Source of the DNA: Sparassis latifolia | Taxonomy: Eukaryota > Basidiomycota > Agaricomycetes > Polyporales > Sparassidaceae | DNA: 64,000 nt | Direction: 5' to 3' | NCBI GenBank assembly: GCA_018466975.1 | Contig: CM031558.1 | Coordinates: forward strand, 248,001-312,000 | Shown: positions 26,201 to 36,694 of the stretch, piece by piece | Layout of the letters: each line of letters starts with the position of its first letter | Position numbering within the stretch: position 1 is the first letter of the stretch | The notes under the pieces: model-generated | The model's input: only the letters and a program-made list of their open reading frames with translations | What the model was told of the DNA's origin: nothing | Database searches by the model: none | Program-made: the position numbers and the translations under genes

Positions 26201-26475
26201 TCTGCAGAATTACATTCAGTAGACCCTGCAAACAACGCTCTGATACCTCGAGTAAGATCCACAGCAAGGTGTAGGTTTGACGATAACCCTCCTTCGAGTC
26301 GCGTTCGGCGAGATTCGTGCGGAAAACTGGACGCTGACGGCAAAAAAGCTGACGGTGCGGATATCGATGAAGCCGAGTCGCTTGCGGCCCTTTTTTGCAA
26401 TTGCAAGAACCGGCCGATCCTTCACGAACCGGTGAACATCACCATCGACTTTCCGCAGAGATCCTGCGGTCACAG
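23240..26475 (-). pseudogene. FunK1-type (fungal-type) protein kinase pseudogene
   Basis: Read on the minus strand, pieces match the order expected of a basidiomycete FunK1 kinase. An N-terminal region (KVDGDVHRFVKDRPVL) is followed by DVSVVDFVRTVWKFTHDM and ACADVKRPRALAS. The kinase core comes next: the catalytic loop VLHRDISIENIML (HRD at 23951-23965) and a DWD in place of DFG (23888-23896). A C-lobe with GTRPFMALDVLF and DLGSFFFVIAWFCALLDPE follows. The frame is broken repeatedly. There is a TGA at 24689-24691 where Trp is expected before YADRMGLVKSL, and an extra base in the C-run at 24364-24368. A frameshift lies just upstream of the HRD loop and another near 23790. A TAG at 23512-23514 replaces an expected Trp, and a TAG lies at 23414-23416. 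These lesions exclude a working kinase. The 5' limit is approximate. Confidence 0.8.
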
Positions 26476-27436
26476 GTCAGTAACTTTGCATCTGATATGG
26501 ACGTACCGTAATTCTCAGCGGACAAAGTTCATTCGAATGATACAGGAGGCATCTGTGCGACTGTCAGCGATAGTCAGATCAGCAGATAGATGCAAACGCT
26601 AGGAGACCCAACTCAGCGGTACTGGGAGCTGCTATATAAGCCAGGCCACAGGATGGCCCCGATCTGGTATGTCCCCCTAAACCGACTTAGGCGGTTACAC
26701 AAGGCCTGCAAGCTCTGCGGTCGGTCCGAGGCGTATAGCCGGACAGAACCGTCAAGAACTCAAGCTGTGCTGCTGGTTCGGACGCCTTCCAACGTAAAAT
26801 CTGGTGTGGCCTTTTAAACACACCAGATTTCATGTTGAAAGAATTGTTTGCTTGAGAGATGGACCTCGAGATCGGAGCTATGAGCGACTCGGTTTCACGT
26901 TGAGCTTTCTAAATGCAGACATGCGAGATCTAAGGACTGTTTGACGTAAGTCAAAACTACGGCAGGGCCGCAGCGTCTGTTTCTGTTCTGCAGGTGGTCA
27001 GGAGGTGTGCGATGATACTCACGAATTCGTGTTCCTTTGATCCTAACGGACACCATGCGAGGAGAAGAAACTGGGGAACTCAAAAGTGTGGGACGGAGAG
27101 ATCCGTCACGTGGCTGTGCGGCAGGGGAAGAGCTTAGTAAGAGCTTAGTCAGCGCTTACGTGTGTGTCAGGCAATTTTTGCAAGCGTTTCCCCCGTCTCG
27201 GAAGCTCGATCCACCATCATCGATATCTATATTTCCCCCGCCCGCTTCCGACCCAAGTCGGTCCACGTCTGAATCGAGAAAGGTATAGAAATCTGGTTGA
27301 AGTAGAACGCCGGACGGAATCACAATGTAATTCATTGAATCGTCGTGTACTTCGCTGCGCCTCGCTGACCGTTTGCAATGCATCATGTCGTCCGTCCTAC
27401 AGCCGGCTATTACCATTGTTGCCCTTCCCAGCCGCC
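26476..27436. other. intergenic, no gene
   Basis: No supported ORF. The region contains a strong 12-bp stem hairpin (listed separately). From about 27.2 kb it is probably the promoter and leader of the gene starting at 27437. Confidence 0.45.
26797..26830. repeat. perfect 12-bp inverted repeat (hairpin)
   Basis: AAATCTGGTGTG at 26797-26808 is the exact reverse complement of CACACCAGATTT at 26819-26830, with a 10-nt loop containing a T-run. It could be the tip of a decayed element or an RNA hairpin. No gene ends beside it. Confidence 0.7.
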
Positions 27437-29941
27437 ATGGCCATGGCTGTAAAGCTTTCTACTCCCGTCGCCACCCGCCACACACAGGCAGAATCCAATG
27501 AAGTCAACCTGAGGCGCTCCAGCCGTATCCGCGTACTACGCCGTTCAGGGGCGCGGCCATGTGCCACAGCCCATGGTCCCACCCCCGAGTCCCTATCTCA
27601 AACCAGCAGCAGAAGCAGAAGCCTCCGGCCTCGAACCGCTCGCGCCACTCCCGGAAGCTCCAGCAGTTCTCCCAACCGCAGTCCCACCACCCCCACGCTT
27701 CTCAAGGCTGTCAGGGCCACATCCGGTCCAAACAATCACCAAACACCCGAGCCCAGTTCCTCGAGGCTGAGTTCGAAGCTGCAACCCACAAAGGCGAATC
27801 CAAGATCTGACGCCACAGCTACCTCCAAAAAGCGTCGCCGCGGATGCGATCTCCCGGATCGTTCCCCTATTACCGCGCCGTCCGCTTCGCCAGATCTCGA
27901 GGACGATGAATACCGCACGCCCAGGGCGCTCAGAGCACTCAAGCGTCAGCGATTGACAGCCGAGAGCTCTGCCCCCAGTTCATTCACGATCTCCATCGAT
28001 CATCATAACGAACTGCCTGGTGGCCACAGTAGCCGCAACGATAACAATTCTCTCAATCTGTTCGATTCAGAAGATGCGCCTGACCCGAGCACGTATCAAT
28101 TTAGGCAAGATGCTGCGCTAACTTTGGACGAGGCAAGTGCCAGAATCGTCGCCCAATTTTGCCACGATTGACGTCGTGATCATCTGCAGGTCGCGAGTGG
28201 CAAAGGATCATCGCTAGCGCTGTCGCCTGCCGAGTGAGTCTCCAGAAGCTGGATCATTATTGTTCGTACTGAAGCGTTCTCTTCCAGAGAATCCGCAGGC
28301 CCTTTGAAAGGCGTGACAGCTGTCAGTAACGCGACTTCTGTAGAGTCCCCCGTTGATCTTAAAGAACCGATCACACCGACATCGCGAATCGATCCAACTT
28401 GCAGCGAGACGAAGGTCGTCTCCATCTCTCTATCCGAGACTGCCGGTTACCAGTCACCACCGCTTTCCTCCCTATCGTACCGCCTACTCTTCTGGAGCTC
28501 CCTGCCCTTATACCCCCACCAGTTGTCGCGCAAGATATAGACATTCTGCAGCTTCCCACACCATCTTCCCCATCTCCATCGTCACCATTATCACCGTCAC
28601 CGTTATCACCGTCGTCACCATTATCACCGTCTCCTCGTCGGCGTAACCGAGTGCGCACACCGGAGGCATGCGACCCGAACATCTGGAAATTGGCGTGCCA
28701 GGAGCGGGTACGGTACTTGTACGTGCCGCGCTCTGAATCCATACAAATATCTCACCGCTGATTTGTGTTGCAGGTTGCGTAGGTATGGCGGAGCGGCACT
28801 CCGAGCGGTAGTCGAAGCGCAGGCTCGGCACCATGTACTAGCTCAGGCCAAGTTCTGCCATTACACACCGGCGAGCTACTCCAGCTCGTCGCGCTCGGCG
28901 CTCCGCTATCTACAAGCGGATGACATGGACATCGACTGGGAGGCGGAAGAACTTCACGACTTTGAGTACGGCGATTACGACGACGACGACGACGACGAGG
29001 AATGGGACTTAGACGAGGAAGAGGACGACGACTACGAGTATGATGAGGTGCTCGGCATGGACATGAGCGCAGATTCCACGACGGAGGTCGAAGCCATGGA
29101 CGTGGACGAGCAGCACGTTGATGGATCACGTGCATTAGAAGCCTTGACAACGACGCCCACGACAGCGCCTTCGGTGTCATCGCCGCCTACACGACCGGCA
29201 TCGCCTTCGGCGCCGGCGCTTCCGGCCGACCGCTCGTCCGTCCAGCCGTACGTCCCGGAGCCACCGCAGCTCCCACCGCTAGCTACGGTCCGCGTGCCGA
29301 ATCTTGAGCCTTGCATGCCTGTGACTCCGGAGGGCAAGCCATTCGTGGGCCGCGGGACACCCGTTGACAAGCAGCGTCGTGCGGACTGGGGCAGCCTCCA
29401 GCCGGGCTCGTGGACACCAGTCCTTTTCTTTCCCGTGTCACTGACGTCGCCTAAGGCGTCACCGATACCCGACGTGCAGTTCAGCGACGATGGTATGGGC
29501 GAGTATCGTTCACAAGAAGTCGAGATGGACACGAATCCCCAGTTTTCCGATTTCTCGGAACCGTCGGCGTCCAGTGACTTCACGTACGCACCGGCCCTCC
29601 CTGAGCGCACATGGCTCCCTCCCCAACCACCCGCGATCGTTACCAGCATCACTTCCGCGCCCACAGCAACACCAGCTTTCCCTCCGTCTGTGTCTCCCGA
29701 CGTTGCGGCCACGGCGCAGAACCAGACAGGCTGTGCATGGCACAGCAGTTTTCTGCAATGTCTCCTCAGCGGCTGCACTCCGTGCGCTCCCACAAATGCA
29801 CCACAGCCGTCTTCGTCCATACTCATGCCGAGTATGGCAGGCCCAAGCTCTCCCGTGACGCTCACTCAGGCTCCGGGGGGATTTGAATTGAATGAGCAAG
29901 CGCAGCTCGCTTCCAGCACCCTCAGTCACGCACTCGGTTGA
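27437..29941 (+). CDS. uncharacterised Ser/Pro-rich acidic protein
   Basis: Exons 27437-28132, 28190-28233, 28288-28445, 28523-28718 and 28774-29941 join in phase to 753 aa. The ATG sits in GCCGCCATGGCC, an excellent start context. The N-terminal third is basic and Ser/Thr/Pro-rich with a nuclear-localisation-like patch, SKKRRRG. Exon 4 encodes Ser-Pro repeats. A short conserved-looking helix then reads RRYGGAALRAVVEAQARHHV and precedes a run of about 40 Asp/Glu residues. The rest is Pro/Ser-rich. No domain is recognised. The composition suggests a disordered nuclear protein, which is inference only. Intron 1 appears to use a GC donor (GAG|GCAAGT, 28133). The alternative of no splicing ends at a TGA about 40 nt later. 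Confidence 0.7.
28581..28630 (+). repeat. TCACC(G/A)TTA-type simple repeat in exon 4
   Basis: A degenerate TCACCATTA/TCACCGTCA array encodes Ser-Pro-Leu-Ser-Pro units inside the coding exon. Length variation here would change the protein without shifting frame if whole 9-bp units are gained or lost. Confidence 0.7.
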
Positions 29942-31246
29942 AATAGCCATCCGTTCGTGTCTTGTGTCTCTCGTCATTGTCCCTATCATCGTTGTCGTCG
30001 CTGTCATCGTGCCGGCGTCATCCATGCTGAATTTTCTCGCATTGCTGTCGGATTGGACTCATTCCCCCACTCATCTCCGTCTCGGTCCTCACGCTATCGT
30101 CGCTATTAACGTGTGTGCTTAGTGCACTATCGCATTTGTCCCGCGTGTCTTGCGCTGTATTTGTGTATATACCATTGGATGGGCCTGGATCTATATAGTA
30201 CTAATAACCCTGTGGCATTGCGTGCGTCGCGTGTATCTCCCTGTTAGCTGTATAGTCATCTGTGTATTAATCTGTGCTCCAACTCTGCACAGCGCTCTCA
30301 CATCGGTTGGAATCAGTTGTCTCCGGAGTTCATCCCGGTGTGATGTGGCCTCTTAGCGTTCATCTCCAGTTCGTCCCCAACACTTTCAAGGCAGCACTAA
30401 TCTTCTAAGGGTGCTCGAACAGCCCAAATGTGCCTGCATCGCACTATGTAATATTAATATTCCTTCGCTGCACACGCAAGAGACGACCCGCTGCGACGGA
30501 GTCAGTATCTAAGTCAGACAGACGCCATGCAGTGCGGGCGATCAGGACCTGTCCGCACCGGCACCGCCGAGTCTGCGTCTGCTTACAGTCTGCCTGCGCT
30601 TTCCGGGCATGCGTGTGGAGACCTCAAGTCCTTGCGGACGCCTTGAGGCTGCTGCGGCAGTACCGTGCGCGCCCCAACCGGCCTCGTTTCCTCACCAGTA
30701 CCAGTGCCAACGGGGGTGGCCGGTCCTGTGGTCTCGTCCACGTACGTATTCAGTGCACCACGACCGGCCGTGTTCCCCCAAATTCCGGGCGAGTGCTGTG
30801 CCGTGGTGGAACGTGTGCGGGCTGGCTCAATCCCGGTGCTGAGCTTAAGCGTGCGACATGGTCACGCCTCGTTGACTCGGACTCCAACCCTTTGACCTGC
30901 GTCTGGAGTATCGGAGCAAAGTGAATCGGATTATCTATCGTAAGCGTAGAGACGGGTATGATATCATTAGTACGGACTAGTACACACAGACAACACTAAG
31001 GAATACAACAGCGCCAGTGCTCGGGGAACGAACGCTCCAGGATGCAAGGCGCCATACTGTACGATCGTATATGCGTAGTGGGATAGGTATGTATGCTGGT
31101 GGATATGGAGCAGAGAGAGAAAATGCCAGATGGTGTCGTGAGAGGGCGTCCTGGGTAGGCCAGTTCGTAACTTGCAGAGTCTGTATCCAGTAATTGGAGA
31201 AAAACAACATGAGGTGAAAGACGAAAAATTACAACATCCGTATATC
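29942..31246. other. intergenic, 1.3 kb, convergent
   Basis: This lies between the 3' ends of the acidic-protein gene (+) and the CCCH gene (-). It probably holds both 3' UTRs. An ORF at 30430-30924 (+) shows no motif. Confidence 0.45.
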
Positions 31247-32927
31247 CTAGTAAATCAATTGCAGCGAGGGCGGGGTCGGTGGAGGGTCCACTGTAGTCGA
31301 CGATGGGGCCCAGCTCTAGAAGACAATAGTTAGCTGGGAGAATCAATGGCGGCGTTGCTTTGAATGCCTACCCTGTGGCTTAAGCGATCTCCGTGAGTCT
31401 TCCAGCTCTCCCTTTCACTGGAAACTGGGTCAACGAGGAAGAGGGCATCCGAGTCTTCTTTGCTCTTCAGTGCGACACTGACGCGCCGAGCATGTCCGGA
31501 ACGCTGATTCTTGGGCGGTACATACGGAAACTCATGTGGTGCAGTAATGGGCGGGCCCGCAGACTCGACAGCTGGCTGATATTCTAAGGCGGACTGTGAG
31601 CTAGGGGCGGCTTGAATAACATCTTGAACAGGAGGAGCGAAGGGAGGCGTATACGCGCGGGGCTGAAAACTGACGGGTGCAGGCGGAGGCCCAACCTCGT
31701 AGATGGGACGGTCTCGCCATGGGCGCACTTCAGGCGAAGTGTGACCGTAATTCCTTGACTGGGAGAGCGCGATGTAGGGTTGACGCCAAGGCTCATAAGT
31801 GCGAGGCCAAGCGCGAGAAGGCTCAAGCTGTGACGGTGAGACAGGACCTTGCGGCGGGTATGGGAAGTACGTGGTACCATTGTATTGGTACACAGGAGGC
31901 AAGGTCGAATCGACTGGGCTGAGAGGTTGCATATGAGTCGGAGACTCTACGGCAACAGGCAGCGCGTGGACTTTGGGTATGACCGGTTCCGGGTGCTTGT
32001 AGGGGCACAGCACGCCCTTCTGACAGTTAGGCCATGCGAGGCACGGAGTGTGACGAACAACTTGACAGGGGACAATAAATCAGAAAGAAGCCGACACAAA
32101 ATAGGCGAAACAACATACAGAGATGTACAGCGAGGGGATGAAGGTATGGGCAGTCCTTGACGTGGCAGAGTCCTTGCACGTATGCCCAACAGTGACTGTG
32201 CTTTGTACCGGCCTTCCCCCTACCAACACCGCCGCTCGCGAGGGCCCCATTAGAGTTGTCGCGGGAGGGGAACCTCACGTCCTCGAGAGCGATATCTGCC
32301 AACGCCAAGTCATGTATACTGTTATCGAAGAAACAAACAGTCAGTCGTTGACATAACATAAGGGCGCAAATAAGCTGCGTCTACTTACTAATTGCAGTCG
32401 TCGCCGAGAGGGCACCATCCTCTGTTCTTGGCGAAGTGTCTGCAAAGTGTCGTCCTCCACGACAAAGGCCTGTATTGCACAGTCGCAGTACGAGGAGCCT
32501 GGAGGGCAGGGTTGTATGGAGCAGAGGAATAAACCCAATTATAAGGAACCATCTCCGAGCTATGAGCGGATGGTGATGTCGCCATCCATTGAACGGTAGG
32601 AGGGGACATTGGGAGGGCAAGACGGTATGGAATATTGTGTTCGCTTTGGTTCAACTATGGACAGTACATGGTCATCAGGTACCGGAGGACATACGTCCGC
32701 CTACCTCACTCACCGACGGATACATAAATTGAGTAATAGGCAAAGTGGGGGATAACATAGGTGGGGCCATGGTGTGGAGATACTTGCACTGGGATCCCTG
32801 AGGACAGTGACCGAGAGCAAAATTTCTGCAGAGTTTGGCTTGGGACAGACAGCGTCAGCGGAAATTACCTACCCGTCAGAGAAATCGAAAGGACACACTC
32901 TTGAATCGATCCCGTCTCGAGGCCATT
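31247..32927 (-). CDS. multi-CCCH zinc-finger protein (5' end not resolved)
   Basis: Exons on the minus strand: 32873-32927, 32714-32825, 32389-32654, 32119-32318, 31372-32060, 31247-31315, giving at least 462 residues. Successive Cys-Cys-Cys-His fingers are visible: FALGHCPQGSQCKYLH, CRHFAKNRGWCPLGDDCNY-IH, CWAYVQGLCHVKDCPYLH and CLAWPNCQKGVLCPYKH. CCCH fingers of this spacing usually bind RNA (mRNA processing or decay) or, less often, DNA. The C-terminal 230 residues are Pro/Tyr/Ser-rich. The first exon found starts in the middle of a codon after a good acceptor, so at least one upstream exon carries the ATG. I could not choose it: sequence at 33,000-33,160 gives Cys-rich but frame-inconsistent readings. 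The gene may be longer than shown or may be damaged at its 5' end. Confidence 0.8.
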
Positions 32928-35900
32928 CTGTAACAATGGAAAAGAAGAAGTAACAAAGCGGATGGAGTGCAGCTGCGCGCTTGAACCTATTAGGTCGTGA
33001 AGCGTACGAAGTCAGACACAACAGATATGAATTTGCCACCTGCACGTGCCAGACACGCGAAGAACAAAGCGTAGCTCCGTAGGACACGGGTTGAAGAAAG
33101 TCACAGCAAATTGGCCAAAGCGTCGCTTTCCATATGAACGGGTCTGGCATACACAATAAATGGCGTCACGGGATTAAAGGTGGGAGATCCATCGTGGCGG
33201 TGAACCCCAGCCATTCAAAGCGTCGAGAATTTGCGGTGCAACGGACAGAAAAATATCTCCATGGCATAGTGAGAAGAGTAGGATGGACAGCCATCTGCAA
33301 AGGGGGAACCGGGAGGAGTCATAGTCCTGGGGCTCCCTATGAAATGCACTGCAGCACACCACAAACACGCCGTTTACACGAGTGTAGAGGTCGGACCTGA
33401 TCAGGCAGGTTTTGCCAAAAATAGGTGACTTACATAATCATCCGGAGGCAGTTTTCGCCCGGCTTGTCTCCGGAATTATTTCCACGCAAGGCCGAGCTTG
33501 TCATCCTCCGAGGCTGTGAACAGCAAACCAGTTCCGGCACTCAACTGCACCTGTTGACCCTCGATCGGGGAGATCAGCAAGTATCAATGTACGATCACAG
33601 AAGTCGCCCGAATGTGCCGCCTCTAGCAGTTTGTGTACCAAAAGAGTAGCGTGTGCTCGAAGATTCCCTCTGCGCAATCGACGAATCTCTATAAGAACTA
33701 GTGGCGTTCAAGAAGCAGAGCCGTTCCTGAGATCGTCCAGTGTACGCAGGTCACATCTTTACTGATAAAGACTAGGACCGTTAGCTAGCCAGGAACCATA
33801 TTATCCTCACTGTATCATGCACCAGACATGCAGAATGGTTGGGGTTTCACACCGACATGTCGCCAAGTGATACGTAGTGAGGCGGACAGCTATCCAGCTG
33901 AACTCAGATGCATGGAGGACGAGGGGAAGGGACGTCGGCAGTTCGTAGTTGAATGTGTCCGTAATTACGTACAGTGTCGCAACCGAGATGCAGGACCAGA
34001 ACAACAGAAGTATGATGACAAGAACATTGAAAAATCGTCGAGACGAAGCCCAGTCGAGCAGCTGCATGAGGGAAACAAAACGTCCATGGTTGTCGACTAA
34101 CGCATCCCGCAGCAGTACGTGATGCATGGTTCCCCCATCGTCGGAAAGATACGCGACGTCACGACAACAAGAAGTTCTACTTCACTGAGCAAGCATCATC
34201 GGAGGTATGAAACTCCCGAACGACATCTATCCAATGGCCAAAGCTGCTGCTATTCTCCGTGCAGTGACTGTCGCGCCGACCAGTCTCCTGATCAGCCACA
34301 AGAGAAAGTGATGGAGCCAATCATGCGTTTGCAGAAGTGCGACGATTGAACTCACTTGTCCTTAAGGCCATGCCCAACAGTATTGGTAGCATTCAGTTCG
34401 AAAGGGATGATGAGCAACGCCGACCTAGAATCAGATTTGTCCAAATTTAGAACACGGTCCCGAAGCTTAGACACCTACCAAGTGCAGAGTAGTGATCAAC
34501 GCTTGCTAGTCGCGAGATGACCACTCTTTCGGGATCCTCACGTTTCTCCGGCGGAGACGCAGAGAAAAAACAGATGACATAACAAGCAAAGGTCATGATC
34601 GAAATAGATCTACCAGGAGAGAGCACAACGAAAGCAACGCAACCATGAACATAAAGTACTAAACCTTGGGGAACGTGATTCAGCACATAGCTGCCTCGAG
34701 TGAATTACTTGTAGGAGAACTCACTGGAAGTCTATCAGTAACATACCATAACATACGCGTCCTCGATCAAAGCTGAGATTGAGATGCCCATTCTGTGGGG
34801 TACGGTCGATCTGCGTCGCGTCTGGTGGAGTCATGTCAACTGGGTGTCAAATAGAGACAGCGGGAGGCGAGCTGGGCACTGACGAAGACATAGGCCTTGG
34901 CGCCGAAAACATGCCGCCGTCTGGAATTTGCATACGCTTGCGGGGAGGTGAAGAAGTCAACCCCTAGTAAGAAGAAATCCAGCCGATTAGCCCGTATTCT
35001 TGCTATTCAAGATGTCCTACCTCGTATCCTGGTTGATTCTGCACCAAATGATCCATCAACCCTGCTCTGGGACCCTCATGGACAGTATGCGAGCCTTGCA
35101 GCCCTTCCCAATGGCGAGGATGCTTTCGGTCGAAAGAAACCATGCAGTCGGCATGTGCCTCAGCTTCGCGAGTAGATGCAAACGCCTAGGGTAACGGGTG
35201 AAATCTAAGACACGAATATCCCGAGCTTTGGTCAGACACGCACGCGTTCGGAAGTGCCGAACCCTTGAGCCTGCGCTATCTCAGCTGCCGCTACAACGCT
35301 GTCGGTTTGTGGCCACTGCATGCCCCTCATGGCTTTCCAGCTATTCACACTGGCTTGAACGCTGACATGATTGGCCCTAATAAAACGTGTGAGATCTCAA
35401 CTAAGTCGAGGTTGGGAACGAACAGGTTCGGGCTCATTGTCTCCTCCTGAGAGTGAGTTGTACTTGCTCTCGAGACTGAACGAGGAAATCCGGAATTCGA
35501 TGAATCATGAACGGCGGTAGCGACGTCTGAAGCAAAGGCGCTGAATCCCTGAATCTCCAACCAACACGATTTATGTACCTTGCGGCGGTACAGTGCGATA
35601 TTTTTCAAGGAGAACGGTCACTACAGGGGGGAGAAATTGTGCAGCCGGGATTCAGTGATTCATAGGAACAACGTACTTATGGCGTCACGGCGCTCCTCGG
35701 CCAATGAGACTTGCTGGCGTGCTCTTGACTCTGTATCCAAGCAACTGGTATATAACGCGAAGGCCTCTTGTGTTTCCCTCTGAGCGCGCAGCAAAGCTGC
35801 TCTCGCACTACTGAGTATTTTTCCTTCGACAAAATGAGAGGTACAGATATACAACGAAGGAAATGGATGACGCACGGTTGGAGTTCACCTGGTCCATCAC

Positions 35901-35979
35901 ACTTTGCGGATTGTCGATTTGAGACGAGCTTGCTTCAGGTGATTCCGCTTGGTCTTGGTCGATGGTATCTGAGTATTGC
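32928..35979. other. gene-poor region
   Basis: This probably begins with the missing 5' exon and promoter of the CCCH gene. The rest has no supported gene. On the minus strand, 33807-34127 and 34447-34686 encode hydrophobic helices (VLVIILLLFWSC; VAFVVLSPGRSISIMTFACY) that could be relics of a multi-pass membrane protein, but no intact chain was found. ORFs at 34779-35190 (+) and 35345-35875 (-) are unassigned. Confidence 0.4.
33807..34840 (-). pseudogene. possible relic of a multi-pass membrane protein
   Basis: Hydrophobic segments in two frames on the minus strand are separated by stops. One piece reads VLLRDALVDNHGRFVSL before a transmembrane helix. The arrangement resembles the ending of seven-helix DUF6533-type proteins common in mushrooms, but the match is weak and from memory. 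It could equally be chance hydrophobic ORFs. Confidence 0.2.
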
Positions 35980-36694
35980 TTAGGAAACAAATACGGCTGT
36001 GTGCCGGAATCGCTGACCTTTGTCGTCTCCACTCCAGGAAAGTGGGGCGGACGGAACGACGGCAGTGGAGAGTACAGGATGCTGTTGGTTTGTACCACTC
36101 GGGTTATTCTGCAAGAATGCCCGTCGTAATCGAGGGTTGTGTGGAATTCCCGCGGCCTGACGTTCAATGAACTTGCGAAGGAACGTCAGCTCCACATCGT
36201 CCGGCACAACATACGGAGGTCCTTGTATCTCCCCTTTCTGCATCAGCAGCTCCAGGTGCGACATCACTTTGTCTTTGAGCTGCTGGAGCCACTCGTGCAG
36301 CTCCATGTGTTCTTGGTCCGCTTCCGCATTGTAGTCCTGCCGACGTCTGGCCTTTCTCCAGTAGCTCTTCGTCAGCTTCAGAGCCCTGTTGACTTCATTG
36401 TCTAGAACGCGATACCAGTCGCTTGCTTGACGGTTCAGGCGCACGGCCAGAACGCCAGGTTGCACCCTGAGCTGCAAGGTGCATCGGCCCTCGTTGTCTG
36501 GTGGTCCCAAAAAGCCCTTTTGGCCTTGATTCCCTCGGGTTGCACCTCGGGAGACGTTACCGAGCTCTGGCCATGGGAGATCGTCGGTAAGCATGTCGAC
36601 AACGCTGAGAGCCTGCTCAACGCGACAGTGGACTTCCGACGGAAATGTCGGTATCAGTGTGGAACAAAGCAAACCCTCGTCAATTCTGAACAGA
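35980..36694 (-). pseudogene. unknown coding fragment, probably disrupted
   Basis: From a plausible acceptor at 36694, the minus strand stays open for about 235 codons: LFRIDEGLLCSTLIPTFPSE, then a charged helical part (LKLTKSYWRKARRRQD, HEWLQQLKDKVMSHLELLMQ) and DDVELTFLRKFIERQ. Base composition and length argue for real coding sequence. Around 36040-36090 the sensible reading passes to another frame (PHFPGVETTKVSDSG) with no usable intron. A further coiled-coil-like piece (LRAQRETQEAFALY) lies at 35,700-35,800. I do not recognise the family. It is either a broken gene or an exon chain I could not solve. Confidence 0.35.

Noticed and set aside
29032..29865. 277-aa minus-strand ORF opposite the acidic-protein exon
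   Set aside because: It mirrors Asp/Glu and Ser/Pro codons of the sense gene. No exon partners or domain, so treated as a shadow.
30430..30924. 164-aa plus-strand ORF
   Set aside because: Arg/Cys-rich with no motif, between convergent 3' ends. Probably chance in GC-rich sequence.
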